A model generated the notes under the pieces. That model had not been told where the DNA came from. It saw nothing but the letters and a program-made list of their open reading frames with translations, and did no database searches. Source: Candidatus Zixiibacteriota bacterium (GTDB taxonomy: Bacteria > Zixibacteria > MSB-5A5 > WJJR01). Taken from it: a stretch of DNA of 64,000 nt. The DNA is taken from NCBI GenBank assembly GCA_036397555.1, contig DASWIS010000025.1:62001-126000 (forward strand), written 5' to 3'. Shown piece after piece: positions 34,515 to 44,074 of this stretch; the first letter of the stretch is position 1, and each line of letters begins with the position of its first letter. Position numbers and translations under genes: made by a program.

Positions 34515-35765
34515 TCACTCGTAGCGCAGACTGACAATGGGGTCGACGCGTGCGGCCCGATAGGCAGGATAGATACCGAAGACCAGGCCCACGCCGACTG
34601 CCACGGTGAAGGCGATGATGACCCAGGTGGCCGACACACCGGCCGGCAGGGGTGTCGTCACGTCCACCAACACCGCGATACCTAGCCCGGCGATGATACC
34701 GATCACACCGCCGATGCCGGACAGTGTCATTGCCTCAATGAGGAACTGCCAAATGATGTTGCGGCGACGGGCGCCGACGGCTTTGCGGATGCCGATTTCG
34801 CGAGTCCGTTCGGTTACCGAGACGAGCATGATGTTCATGACGCCGACGCCGCCGACCATCAGTCCGATCGACGAAATGACAGTCATGGCGATGTAGATGA
34901 TCCCGGTGATACTCTGATACTGTTCGTAGAGCGTCTCCTGCGTGAAGACGGCGAAGTCGTCGGGCTTGTCATAGGGCACGCCGCGCCGACGACGCATCAG
35001 TTCGCGTATTTGGTCGATTGCTTCAGAGAGACGGTCGGGATCGGCGGCCTGGCACTCCAGCCACAGCTCCTTCTCCCACGGATGCAGCTTGGCGAACGTG
35101 TTGTAAGGGAGCAGAATGAAATCGTTGAGCGACTCTCCCAGAAACGCGTCACGCTTGGCGATGACACCAATCACCTCGAAAGGCCGTCCGTTGACTTGAA
35201 TCGTCTTGCCGATGGGATCCAATTGTGGGAACAGCGCCTCGGCGACGTCGTAACCCAATACGCAGACCATGCGCTTGAAGTGATTGTCGATGTCGCTGAC
35301 AAAGCGGCCCTCGGCCATTTCGGAGTTGTTGACATCCTGATATGTCGGCAGGATGCCGACCAGGTCGGGTCGCATCGCCTCATGCCCGGCGAAACTGGCC
35401 TTGTTGCCGTCGGGCGTGCGCCAGAAGTGATTCTCCGGCGAAACGGCCCGGATGAGTGAACAGTGTTGTGCGATGGCGACCGCGTCCTCGTAGACGATCC
35501 CCTTGCGGTTGCGCTCCTCCGAGGAGCGTCGGCCGATGGTAATCCCCGGCTTGTACTTGGACACATAGATAACGTTGGATCCCAGTGATTGGATTTGTTG
35601 CGCCATCGAATTGTTCAGCCCGGTGATCAGCGATACCATGCCGATGACCGACGACACGCCGATCATGACCCCCAACACGGTGAGGATCGAGCGCAGCTTG
35701 TTGGCGCGGAGCGCCGACAGCGCCATCACGACCGACTCGCGGAACTCGAATGCGTTGAGGTTCAT
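34515..35765 (-). CDS. MacB/FtsX-type ABC transporter permease (2nd of pair)
   Basis: 416 residues. N-terminal helix with ALRANKLRSILTVLGVMIGVSSVIGMVSL, a large extracytoplasmic MacB_PCD domain (about residues 50-270), then three C-terminal helices (IGLMVGGVGVMNIMLVSVTERTREIGIRKAVGARRRNI, LSGIGGVIGIIAGLGIAVLV, AFTVAVGVGLVFGIYPAYRAARVDPI). Such permeases use ATP-driven mechanical movement to pass substrates to TolC or act on lipoproteins and peptides. It starts 15 bases after the first permease, with which it probably forms a heterodimer. Confidence 0.92.
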   Translation of the reverse strand: MNLNAFEFRESVVMALSALRANKLRSILTVLGVMIGVSSVIGMVSLITGLNNSMAQQIQSLGSNVIYVSKYKPGITIGRRSSEERNRKGIVYEDAVAIAQHCSLIRAVSPENHFWRTPDGNKASFAGHEAMRPDLVGILPTYQDVNNSEMAEGRFVSDIDNHFKRMVCVLGYDVAEALFPQLDPIGKTIQVNGRPFEVIGVIAKRDAFLGESLNDFILLPYNTFAKLHPWEKELWLECQAADPDRLSEAIDQIRELMRRRRGVPYDKPDDFAVFTQETLYEQYQSITGIIYIAMTVISSIGLMVGGVGVMNIMLVSVTERTREIGIRKAVGARRRNIIWQFLIEAMTLSGIGGVIGIIAGLGIAVLVDVTTPLPAGVSATWVIIAFTVAVGVGLVFGIYPAYRAARVDPIVSLRYE

Positions 35766-35780
35766 GGCGTGTTGGCGCGG

Positions 35781-37001
35781 TTACTCATATCGAAGCGCCT
35801 CGATCGGATCAAGGCGTGCTGCCTTCATGGCCGGATAGACTCCGAATATCGTGCCGATGCCCCCGGAGACAAGGATTCCAGCGATGATCGACCACAGTTC
35901 GATCCCCATCGGCAGCCCGGAGATGGCAGACAGCGCCCAACCGCACAGGACGCCACCGAGAATGCCGATTGCGCCTCCCGCGACCGCCAGCGTCAGCGAT
36001 TCGGAGAGAAACTGCCAGAGCACGCTCATCTTCCGCGCGCCGATCGCCTTGCGAATGCCGATCTCACGCGTCCGTTCGGTCACCGACACCAACATGATGT
36101 TCATGATAACGATGCCGCCGACTACGAGCGCGATCGACGAAATGCCGATCATCACCAGGAAAGCACCCTGCGAGAAGTTCTCCCAGACCGACATCAGGTC
36201 GGCGGCCGTGTAAATCTCGAAATCGTCGTCGGCGGCATACGAGAGCTTGTGGCGCGCCCGCATGACCATGCGCACTTCGTCCTGAGTGCCGGTCATCGCC
36301 GCGATGGACGACACCTTCACGAAAATGTCCAGCGAGCGTTGTGCCCCGAAGTGCTTCTCGAAGGTCGACTGCGGTATGATGACGTAATTGTCGCGGCTTT
36401 GGCCGAGTGTGGAGCCGCGCCGCTTACCATTGCCGACGATCGTGTACTCATGTCCGCCGATGCGGATTGTTTTGCCGATGTACGAAATGCCGGGAAACAG
36501 GTGGTCAATCAAGTCATAGCCGATAAACGCCACGGAGCGGCGATGCGCGTTGTCGGACTCCGTGGGATAGTGGCCCTCCTCGATTTCAACATCAACGATC
36601 AGCGGCCAATTGGCCGTCGACCCCATGATCCAGACGTCGTCGACAAAAAGGTTGCCGTGCCGGACCTGTCGTTCCGTGATGGCGCGTCCGGCAACCAACT
36701 CGCACGACTCGCACGCCGACGCGATCGCCTCCATGTCCGCGATCGTGAGATTCTTGCGGCCACGGCGGTCCCACCACTGATCATTGGAAGTGATGATCCC
36801 CTCGCGGTCGACGATGAATGTCGCAGCCCCCAACGTCGAGATTTCCCGGGCGACGTATTGATTCATCCCGGTGATCATCGAGACGATTGCAATGATGGTC
36901 GTGACGCCGATGATGATTCCGATGAGGGTCAGCGCCGAACGCAGCTTGTTCGCCCACAGCGCGCCCAGGGCGATGCGGACACTTTCGACGAACTGCCCCA
37001 T
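35781..37001 (-). CDS. MacB/FtsX-type ABC transporter permease (1st of pair)
   Basis: 406 residues with the same architecture: ALGALWANKLRSALTLIGIIIGVTTIIAIVSMI helix, periplasmic domain, then VVGGIVIMNIMLVSVTERTREIGIRKAIGARKMSVLWQFLSE and two further helices ending in FGVYPAMKAARLDPIEALRYE. It is paralogous to the downstream permease. It lies 61 bases after the ATPase gene. The heteromeric permease pair differs from classical MacB, where ATPase and permease are fused. Confidence 0.92.
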   Translation of the reverse strand: MGQFVESVRIALGALWANKLRSALTLIGIIIGVTTIIAIVSMITGMNQYVAREISTLGAATFIVDREGIITSNDQWWDRRGRKNLTIADMEAIASACESCELVAGRAITERQVRHGNLFVDDVWIMGSTANWPLIVDVEIEEGHYPTESDNAHRRSVAFIGYDLIDHLFPGISYIGKTIRIGGHEYTIVGNGKRRGSTLGQSRDNYVIIPQSTFEKHFGAQRSLDIFVKVSSIAAMTGTQDEVRMVMRARHKLSYAADDDFEIYTAADLMSVWENFSQGAFLVMIGISSIALVVGGIVIMNIMLVSVTERTREIGIRKAIGARKMSVLWQFLSESLTLAVAGGAIGILGGVLCGWALSAISGLPMGIELWSIIAGILVSGGIGTIFGVYPAMKAARLDPIEALRYE

Positions 37002-37062
37002 ACGACCTCAGTGAGTGGCGGCCGTCGGAGACGACGACCGCAGGTGCCGCGTCGGACAGCGA

Positions 37063-37758
37063 TCAGGCGGCGGCATCTTTGCGGCCGCGCTCCTCGCGCT
37101 CGATCTGACCGTCGCGGATGTGGACGATTCGGTCGGCGTAACGCGCCACGTCGTGCTCGTGCGTCACGAGAATGATCGTATTGCCGGCTACGTGCAGGCG
37201 GTCGAAGAGGCCCATAATCTCCAGACCGGTCTTGGTGTCGAGGTTTCCGGTCGGTTCGTCGGCTAAGATCAGCGACGGATTGTTGACCAGTGCCCGCGCG
37301 ATGGCCACACGCTGCCGCTGTCCGCCGGAAAGCTGGTTCGGGCGATGCGTCATGCGATCGCCCAGATCGACCATTTCCAGCGCGTGTTTTGCCATATCGA
37401 TGCGCTGCTCGCCGCCGGTGCCGTTGTAGATGAGCGGCAGCTCGACATTGTGCAGCGCCGTGGCACGCGGCAACAGGTTGAAGGTCTGAAAGACAAACCC
37501 GATCTCCTTGTTCCGCACGCGGGCCAACTCGTCATCGTTCATGGTCGCGACCTGACGCCCGTTGAGCTGGTATGTTCCGCGCGTCGGCGTGTCCAGGCAG
37601 CCGATCAGGTTCATCAGAGTGGACTTTCCCGAGCCCGACGGCCCCATGATCGCCATGTACTCGCCTCGTTCGATCGCCAGCGTAACGCCGCGCAGCGCAT
37701 GGACCTCTTCGGCCCCCATCTGGTAGGTCTTCCACAGGTCTTTCGTCTCGATCAACAT
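37063..37758 (-). CDS. MacB/LolD-type ABC transporter ATPase
   Basis: 231 residues. Walker [20 protein letters not shown]-loop [25 protein letters not shown] signature [17 protein letters not shown], Walker [19 protein letters not shown], and H-loop LVTHEHDVA. It powers the two adjacent permeases. The C-terminal tail is basic and acidic ([12 protein letters not shown]). Confidence 0.95.
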   Translation of the reverse strand: MLIETKDLWKTYQMGAEEVHALRGVTLAIERGEYMAIMGPSGSGKSTLMNLIGCLDTPTRGTYQLNGRQVATMNDDELARVRNKEIGFVFQTFNLLPRATALHNVELPLIYNGTGGEQRIDMAKHALEMVDLGDRMTHRPNQLSGGQRQRVAIARALVNNPSLILADEPTGNLDTKTGLEIMGLFDRLHVAGNTIILVTHEHDVARYADRIVHIRDGQIEREERGRKDAAA

Positions 37759-37794
37759 TGGTCTGCTCCGATCTGTGTATCGCCTGGCGCGCGG

Positions 37795-39105
37795 CTACGC
37801 GTCTTCGTCGGATTTGCCCTTCTTCTCGGGCTCGACTTTGTCTCCGTCTTCGAGCGTTCGCAGAGTCCGAAATGAGCCCACCACAATCGTGTCCCCCTCG
37901 CTGAGACCCAACGTAACTTCAATGTTCTGTTGATCGGCGATGCCGGTTTCGACTTCGGTGAAGATTGCCTTGTTGTCGCGAATCACGAAGACGCCCTGTA
38001 ACGGCTTCTTGTCGGTATCCGGTTTGTCGCCGCCGGATCCATCGTCCTCCGTATCGGCGGCGACGGCTTCTCCCACGGGTGCGGCCGACTCTGTCCTGAC
38101 AGAATCGCCGGCGCGCTTCAGCTTCGACTCATCGCGAAGCACTACGGCGCCGATGGGAACCGTCAACGCGCTCTCGCGCCGATCGGTCGTAATCCGGCAG
38201 GTGGCGGTCATGCCGGGCTTGATGTTCGGAACGCTGTCGATGATCAGCACAGTGACCAGGAAATTCGTAACCTGGTCCTGCGTTCCGGCACCGGAGATTT
38301 GCGCGGAGTTTCCGACTTGGTTGACGGCACCGACAAATTCGGTGTCGGGAAACGCATCAAGTGAGATTTTGACCGGCTGCTGCAAGTCCACGTTGCCGAT
38401 GTCGGTCTCGTCGACCTCGATCTCAACTTCGATTTCCGAGAGATCGCTGACCACCATGATGATGCTGGCCTGATAGGTTTGCGATCCCATGACAATTTCG
38501 CCGACCTCCGAGCGCAGGTCGGTCACGTACCCGTCGATGGGACAGCGAATGGTGGTATATCCTAAGTTTTCGCGCGCCTGATCGACCGTGGCCCGGGCCT
38601 GTTGCATGCGCGAGCGTGCCGCCTCGGCGGCCGCCTGGGTCGTTTCGTACCGGGTCCGTGCCGCATCGAAGGTCTCCTGCGATGTCAGACCTCTCTCATG
38701 CAGTGCCAGTTGGCGCTCGCAGACCAGCTTCGCCTCGGCCGCCTGCGCTTCTTCCAGACGGAGAGTCGCGACACCGGCCTCCAAGCCGGCCTCGGCCTGG
38801 CGAAGAGCCGCTTCATAATTCCTGGGGTCGATTTGGACCAACAACACACCTTTGGCGACGGCCTGCCCCTCGACGATCGGGATCGCGATAATCTCGCCGG
38901 AGACATTGGCCGAGATATTGACCTCTGTGCGCGGCTGGACCTTGCCGGAGGCGGAGACTTCCGACACCAGATGACCGCGTTTGACCTCTCCGACCTTGAC
39001 GGAAACGGTTTTCTCCGACGAGCGCGTCAAGTTCAACACGACCACAATGATCAGGGCCGCGATGGAGCCGCCGATGATCAGGAGTTTTTTTCGTTTCTTC
39101 AGCAT
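37795..39105 (-). CDS. Membrane fusion (periplasmic adaptor) protein, MacA/HlyD type
   Basis: 436 residues. N-terminal anchor (KLLIIGGSIAALIIVVVLNL), lipoyl-like half (SASGKVQPRTEVNISANVSGEIIAIPIVEGQAVAKGVLLVQID), alpha-helical hairpin (about residues 100-165), second lipoyl half (IRCPIDGYVTDLRSEVGEIV), beta-barrel, and a membrane-proximal domain. There is an acidic, low-complexity insert (AVAADTEDDGSGGDKPDTDK) in the last third and a charged C-terminus. It bridges the inner-membrane ABC complex and TolC. Confidence 0.93.
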   Translation of the reverse strand: MLKKRKKLLIIGGSIAALIIVVVLNLTRSSEKTVSVKVGEVKRGHLVSEVSASGKVQPRTEVNISANVSGEIIAIPIVEGQAVAKGVLLVQIDPRNYEAALRQAEAGLEAGVATLRLEEAQAAEAKLVCERQLALHERGLTSQETFDAARTRYETTQAAAEAARSRMQQARATVDQARENLGYTTIRCPIDGYVTDLRSEVGEIVMGSQTYQASIIMVVSDLSEIEVEIEVDETDIGNVDLQQPVKISLDAFPDTEFVGAVNQVGNSAQISGAGTQDQVTNFLVTVLIIDSVPNIKPGMTATCRITTDRRESALTVPIGAVVLRDESKLKRAGDSVRTESAAPVGEAVAADTEDDGSGGDKPDTDKKPLQGVFVIRDNKAIFTEVETGIADQQNIEVTLGLSEGDTIVVGSFRTLRTLEDGDKVEPEKKGKSDEDA

Positions 39106-39240
39106 ACGGATAGAACGCGTCGCGCTACGGCGTCAACGGACCCGACTGACACCGTCCGCCTGTCAATATACGGGAAAACTCAGAATATGGTTCAGCCCCC
39201 GGACCGGCGGGTGCGATCATTGTCACGCGGCAGACCGCGC

Positions 39241-40557
39241 TCAGCGTCCGCGTCCGATAACATTCTCCAGGCGGGCGACGGCGACATAGTGGTCGTAGAG
39301 CGAATTGACCTTCTCGTTTTGCGCCGATGTTAAGGATGCCTGCGCATCCAGCAAGTCGAGGATGGTCGCCGCGCCGAGATTGTACTTTTCCTGCGCGAGC
39401 TTGAAATCTTCCTGCGCTGAGGCCTCGGTTTGATCTGCCACCTCACGGCTTCGCTGTGCCAGCTCGACGCCCAAGTGTGATTGCTTCACGCCCAGCTCAA
39501 CGGAGTGTTCGGATTGCTCGAGTTGTTCGCGCGCGTTCTTGACGCCGACGCGGGCATTGGAAATCATCGTCTTGCGGCTAAATGCCGAAAACAGCGGCAA
39601 ATCGGCGCTCAACGAGAATCGCCAACTCTGGTTTTGATCGAATCCCATCAGGTCGCTGAAATCTCCGGCTACCCAGCCGCGCGAATAACTCCAGCCGACG
39701 TTCGGGAACAGGGACGCGCGCGCAATGCCGATATCGTCTTTCGCCAGCCGCAGTGCAGCGCGCGCGCCCTGGACCTCCGGTGAGTTCTCCAGCGCCTCGG
39801 CCAATGCCGCCTGGTAGTCGGGTGTCTGCGTTACGCCCTCGCCGATGTCCTCGATTTCGAACGGCTCGTCGACGGAGCGTCCGAGGATGGTATTCAATCT
39901 CGCCCGTGCGCTCTCCACCTCGTTTTGGCGGCGGAGCAGCTCGAGTTGTTCTGTCCCCAACTGGACCTCGGCCTTCAACACCTCCGAGAGCGACGCCGAT
40001 CCCAGCTCGTATTTGCTGCGAATGGTCTTGTGCGACTCTTCGGCGCGATCGACCGCTGCGTCCTGAACTTCGACCAGCTTGATGGCTTTCAGGAGATTGA
40101 AGTACGCCTCTTTGACCCCGAAGACGAGGTTGTTGACCGTCGCACAGTAGTTCTCGCGCGCGGCGGCTCGTGAGTGATAGGCGGCCGCGACCCCGTAGGC
40201 ATTGGCGCCGCCGTCGAAGACCGTCTGGCGAATTGACAAGCCGCTGCTCCACCGGAGTGCTTCGATGAAGGTGTTAGAGTTCTGATCAAAATAGGAATCG
40301 CTGTTGCTGCGGGAATAGCTCGCACCGTATGTCGCTGACGGCAACAGATTTCCCCAGGCCGACCACACGCCCTGCTGGGCGCGGTGGTATGATGTGTGCG
40401 CGCCGGGCAGGCCGAATTCCGCCGACCCGCGATTGGTTAGCGCCAAATCGATGCATTGATCCAATGTCAGAACATCCTGGGCACGGCTCACATTGACTGC
40501 GGCGGTCAGACTCATTGCAACAAGCAGACAAATCAATCCCTTTGCGAATCGCTGCAT
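39241..40557 (-). CDS. TolC-family outer-membrane efflux protein
   Basis: 438 residues. Signal peptide (LICLLVAMSLTAAVNVSRA), LTLDQCIDLALTNRGSAEF at the mature N-terminus, two similar helical halves (SEVLKAEVQLGTEQLELLRRQNEVESARARLN and FKLAQEKYNLGAATILDLLDAQASLTSAQNEKVNSLYDHYVA), and the TolC repeat pattern. It forms the outer-membrane exit duct. It lies 41 bases after the YIP1 gene and 135 bases before the adaptor gene. Confidence 0.93.
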   Translation of the reverse strand: MQRFAKGLICLLVAMSLTAAVNVSRAQDVLTLDQCIDLALTNRGSAEFGLPGAHTSYHRAQQGVWSAWGNLLPSATYGASYSRSNSDSYFDQNSNTFIEALRWSSGLSIRQTVFDGGANAYGVAAAYHSRAAARENYCATVNNLVFGVKEAYFNLLKAIKLVEVQDAAVDRAEESHKTIRSKYELGSASLSEVLKAEVQLGTEQLELLRRQNEVESARARLNTILGRSVDEPFEIEDIGEGVTQTPDYQAALAEALENSPEVQGARAALRLAKDDIGIARASLFPNVGWSYSRGWVAGDFSDLMGFDQNQSWRFSLSADLPLFSAFSRKTMISNARVGVKNAREQLEQSEHSVELGVKQSHLGVELAQRSREVADQTEASAQEDFKLAQEKYNLGAATILDLLDAQASLTSAQNEKVNSLYDHYVAVARLENVIGRGR

Positions 40558-40598
40558 GGATTTCTCCCTCGGTGTGGCCGTGTGTGTTCGAAAGCTCG

Positions 40599-41357
40599 CT
40601 ACATGCTGAAATTAATTCCCAAAGTCGCCAGCCCGCTCTGCGCCAGCACCCAGATGAACCAAAACACGAAGATCGCGCCGAACGCCCTGCCCGTCTTCAC
40701 GTTCGCCATAACCGACACTGCGACCGATGACAACCATAGCTGCCAGAGCGCAAATATCTCGAAAGAAGACAGCAGCTTTCTCATGAATGCGCCCGTGTCG
40801 GGAGATGTGAGCACTCCCAGCCCCAGGGACACATCCATCGAGCCCTTGGCCATCACCAGCGGGACGGTGACCAGTGTAACCGGGATGACGATCATCGCCG
40901 TCCACGCGTACGCATTCAAGGTCCGCAGGTATTTCAGATCGCCTCCGAGCAGGATGTTGCCGACGAAGAGCAACACTCCGGCGACGATGAACATCGCGGC
41001 GAATATCGATACCGGCACGAAGAGCAGGTAGGTCGGATTGTCGAAGTTGTCCTCCATACCCGAGAGAATCTCCGCCTGTTGCTCCTCGGGGAGACCACGC
41101 TCCACGAGCGCTTCCTTGGTCCTGGTCATCTGCGATTCTTTGACGATCGATTTGATCGGCATATAGCCGCCGATTGAGATCGCCGAGACAAGAATCCCGA
41201 GAATGAGCCATTCGTGCGTACGCCCGACACTGGCAAATGTCTTGCGCGGGTCGAAAAAGAGATTCCACAGCTTGGCGGGGAAGCTCATCTGCGGCGCGGC
41301 ACCAACCGGTCCCGGCGTGGCCGCCATTCCCACTTCAGAGGTCGTTTCCGTCATCAT
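40599..41357 (-). CDS. YIP1-family membrane protein
   Basis: About 252 residues from the paired ATGs at 41357 and 41354 (GGGGTGG just upstream). A cytoplasmic N-terminus with FPAKLWNLFFDPRKTFASV, typical of bacterial YIP1-domain proteins, precedes five hydrophobic segments (LILGILVSAISIGGYM, FVPVSIFAAMFIVAGVLLFVGNIL, AWTAMIVIPVTLVTVPLVMA, WLSSVAVSVMANV, AIFVFWFIWVLAQSGLATLG). Function is unknown. Its place as first gene of the tripartite efflux operon suggests a link to export or membrane organisation. Confidence 0.8.
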   Translation of the reverse strand: MMTETTSEVGMAATPGPVGAAPQMSFPAKLWNLFFDPRKTFASVGRTHEWLILGILVSAISIGGYMPIKSIVKESQMTRTKEALVERGLPEEQQAEILSGMEDNFDNPTYLLFVPVSIFAAMFIVAGVLLFVGNILLGGDLKYLRTLNAYAWTAMIVIPVTLVTVPLVMAKGSMDVSLGLGVLTSPDTGAFMRKLLSSFEIFALWQLWLSSVAVSVMANVKTGRAFGAIFVFWFIWVLAQSGLATLGINFSM

Positions 41358-41567
41358 CCACCCCGAGACTCCGGCGAACCAGGCGGGTTCGGCCGGCATG
41401 AGTTGAACAAACGGTTTGGGACACTGAAAGTTTCATTATTCAGATGCATGATTGATGAGACGCCTTCCCGTAGACATGAGCCGCAGCGAAATCGCACAAG
41501 CAACTCTGGATCCAAGCGTGCACTTCCGTAAAGCAATTGACGGTGAATCGGCTCTTCAGCCACCCCC

Positions 41568-43751
41568 TCAGATGAAGAGAGGTGCCAACACGAGCGTAAT
41601 CGTCGACAGAAGCTTGATCAGCACGTGCAGCGATGGCCCCGCGGTGTCCTTGAAGGGATCGCCGACCGTGTCGCCGACAACACTGGCTTTGTGCGCCTCC
41701 GATCCCTTGCCGCCGTACATGCCGGTCTCAATCCACTTCTTCGCGTTGTCCCAGGCCCCGCCGCCGTTGTTGAGCATGGTCGCCATCAGCACGCCCGTAA
41801 TCGTGCCGACCATCAGCAGCGCCGCCACCGACTCCGCCGCGATGAGCGGGTCTTCCGCAGTGATGAACGTGCGGAACAACAGCCCGACCGCGATCGGCAT
41901 CCCGACGGCAAGTACGCCCGGCAACACCATCTGACGCAGCGCCCCGCGCGTGACAATGTCGACACAGCGTCCGTAGTCGGGTTTCTCGGTGCCCTTCAAG
42001 ATGCCGGGCTTTTCCTTGAACTGCTGGCGAACATCGTTGATGACATAGTACGCCGCCTTGCCGACCGCACGGATCGCCAATGCGGAGAATAGCATGACCA
42101 GCATCGCGCCCAAGAGCCCACCGACAAAGACAACCGGCTTCGCGATGTCGATCGCGTGAAAGGCCTCGGGGTCGCCGATATAGTTGCGAACCTCATCCAT
42201 GTATGCCGTGAACAGCAGGAATGCCGCGAGTGCGGCCGATCCGATTGCATACCCCTTGGTCAGCGCCTTGGTAGTGTTGCCGACCGCGTCCAGCCGGTCT
42301 GTCTTGCGTCGAATCTCCTCGGGCTGATGGGACATCTCGATGATGCCCCCTGCATTGTCGGTGATCGGCCCGAAAGTATCCATCGCCAGGATATAGGCCG
42401 CTGTTGCCAGCATGCCCATCGTGGCGACAGCCGTCCCGAAGAAGCCGCCATGCGGCAACGCTGCTTCTCCGAGGAAGTAAGATGAAAGGATGGCAATCGA
42501 TATGGCGATGACCGGGATCGCCGTGCACTCAAGGGCCACGGCCATGCCCGTGATGATGTTCGTCGCAGGCCCCGTCTGCGATGCCTCAGCGATCTCTCTA
42601 ACCGGGCGATATCGGTACTCGGTGTAATACTGGGTGATGTAGACAAATGCCACCGAAGTCATCACGCCGATCAAGCCGCATCCGAGAAAATACAGCCAGG
42701 CGTTGGGGCTGGACTCGATGTACAGCAGCCAGCGCGTGGCAACGGCAAAACCGATCATGGCCAGCACAACCGCCACCGTATAGCCACGGTTGAGCGCCTT
42801 CATCGGGTCCTCATCATCCCTGGTCTTGACAACCATGATGCCGATGATGGAAGCGATGATACCGAAGGCGCGGGCGATCAGAGGGAACAGCATGACGCCG
42901 ACGATCCCGGCCGCGAAGCCCAGCCCTTGCTTGTCCGCCGCCAGTGCAATTCCCGCCCCGAGAATCATTGCGCCGATGTTCTCGGCCGCCGTCGACTCGA
43001 AGAGATCGGCGCCGCGCCCGGCGCAGTCACCGACATTGTCGCCGACCAAATCGGCGATCACAGCGGGATTGCGCGGATCATCCTCCGGGATGCCGGCTTC
43101 GACCTTGCCCACGAGGTCGGCGCCGACATCGGCCGCCTTGGTGTAAATCCCTCCTCCCAATTGAGCGAACAGCGCTACGAATGATGCGCCGAACCCATAT
43201 CCAACGATCAGCAGGGGGATTTTCCCCAATGGGATTTCCGTGGTGCTGCTCACAAGCCAGAAGAGCCCGCCGACTCCAAGAAGACTCATGGCGACAACCA
43301 GAAGCCCGGAAACTGCGCCGCCACGTAAAGCCACTCGCAAGGCGTCATTGAGCGAGCGAGTGGATGCGCTGGCGGTCCGGATGTTCGTGCGAATGGAGAT
43401 CCACATTCCGATAAATCCGGCAATTCCCGAGCACAGGGCCCCCAGGACGAACGACAGCGTGATCCAGAATGCCATGGCGATGCTTGACTGGACCGGATCG
43501 AACTCGTGCGTCGATCGGACGAACCCGTAGAGAACAAAAATGATGGCTGACAACAGAATGCTCAGCATGGCGATGGTGCCATACTGACGGCGCATGAATG
43601 CCTCCGCGCCCTCCTTGATGGCATCGGAGATCGCACGCATGGCGGGGCTGCCGGTGTCATGACCCAGAACATGGCGGGAGAGCCAAACGACAAAGACCAA
43701 GCTTGCCAAACTAATCCCGATAATCAGGATCATGTATCCGTTCAGGCCCAT
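41568..43751 (-). CDS. hppA: Membrane-bound proton-translocating pyrophosphatase
   Basis: 727 residues with about 16 membrane segments. Pyrophosphate site: DVGADLVGKVEAGIPEDDPRNPAVIADLVGDNVGDCAGRGAD (given here as the family motif region, about residues 215-260), and the C-terminal DTVGDPFKDTAGPSLHVLIKL. The diagnostic GNTTKALTKG has Lys where K+-dependent enzymes have Ala, so a K+-independent H+ pump is predicted. It couples PPi hydrolysis to ion export across the membrane. Monocistronic, with its own promoter (43893-43922). Confidence 0.96.
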   Translation of the reverse strand: MGLNGYMILIIGISLASLVFVVWLSRHVLGHDTGSPAMRAISDAIKEGAEAFMRRQYGTIAMLSILLSAIIFVLYGFVRSTHEFDPVQSSIAMAFWITLSFVLGALCSGIAGFIGMWISIRTNIRTASASTRSLNDALRVALRGGAVSGLLVVAMSLLGVGGLFWLVSSTTEIPLGKIPLLIVGYGFGASFVALFAQLGGGIYTKAADVGADLVGKVEAGIPEDDPRNPAVIADLVGDNVGDCAGRGADLFESTAAENIGAMILGAGIALAADKQGLGFAAGIVGVMLFPLIARAFGIIASIIGIMVVKTRDDEDPMKALNRGYTVAVVLAMIGFAVATRWLLYIESSPNAWLYFLGCGLIGVMTSVAFVYITQYYTEYRYRPVREIAEASQTGPATNIITGMAVALECTAIPVIAISIAILSSYFLGEAALPHGGFFGTAVATMGMLATAAYILAMDTFGPITDNAGGIIEMSHQPEEIRRKTDRLDAVGNTTKALTKGYAIGSAALAAFLLFTAYMDEVRNYIGDPEAFHAIDIAKPVVFVGGLLGAMLVMLFSALAIRAVGKAAYYVINDVRQQFKEKPGILKGTEKPDYGRCVDIVTRGALRQMVLPGVLAVGMPIAVGLLFRTFITAEDPLIAAESVAALLMVGTITGVLMATMLNNGGGAWDNAKKWIETGMYGGKGSEAHKASVVGDTVGDPFKDTAGPSLHVLIKLLSTITLVLAPLFI

Positions 43752-43892
43752 GGTAGTGATCCCCTCTGTTTGTCCGTTGACCGTTCACGCCCAAAGAGTT
43801 GCGGGGCGCACAAAGTCACATTGCCGATCCGCGAGAGGGCAACAAACAGACCTTTGAACGGCGGTCTCAGATGCACTAATCGCGGGGCGGCG

Positions 43893-43922
43893 AAGATACA
43901 CAACCCGGCAGCAATGAGTCAA
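43893..43922 (-). promoter_or_regulatory. Sigma-70 type promoter of the pyrophosphatase gene
   Basis: Minus-strand TTGACT (43917-43922), 18-base spacer, TATCTT (43893-43898), about 140 bases upstream of the hppA ATG. This is the only clear feature in the 323-base gap 43752-44074; the rest of the gap shows no gene or repeat. Confidence 0.6.
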
Positions 43923-44074
43923 ATTGCAGTTTGCTGCAGTCTATCCTGGAGACTGACATTTGATCGTAGTGACACGAGGCCGCGCTTAGTCAGGTCGGCA
44001 TATCACGCTTTGCCACAAGAGGTTACGCGTATCGTGCCGCAACCGATGAAACGCCACTCTCGCGGTAAGTTCTC

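Noticed and set aside
39105-39136. TTGACG-18-TATCCG as a promoter of the MacA-like gene
   Set aside because: The -10 ends one base before the ATG, so transcription would start inside the coding sequence.
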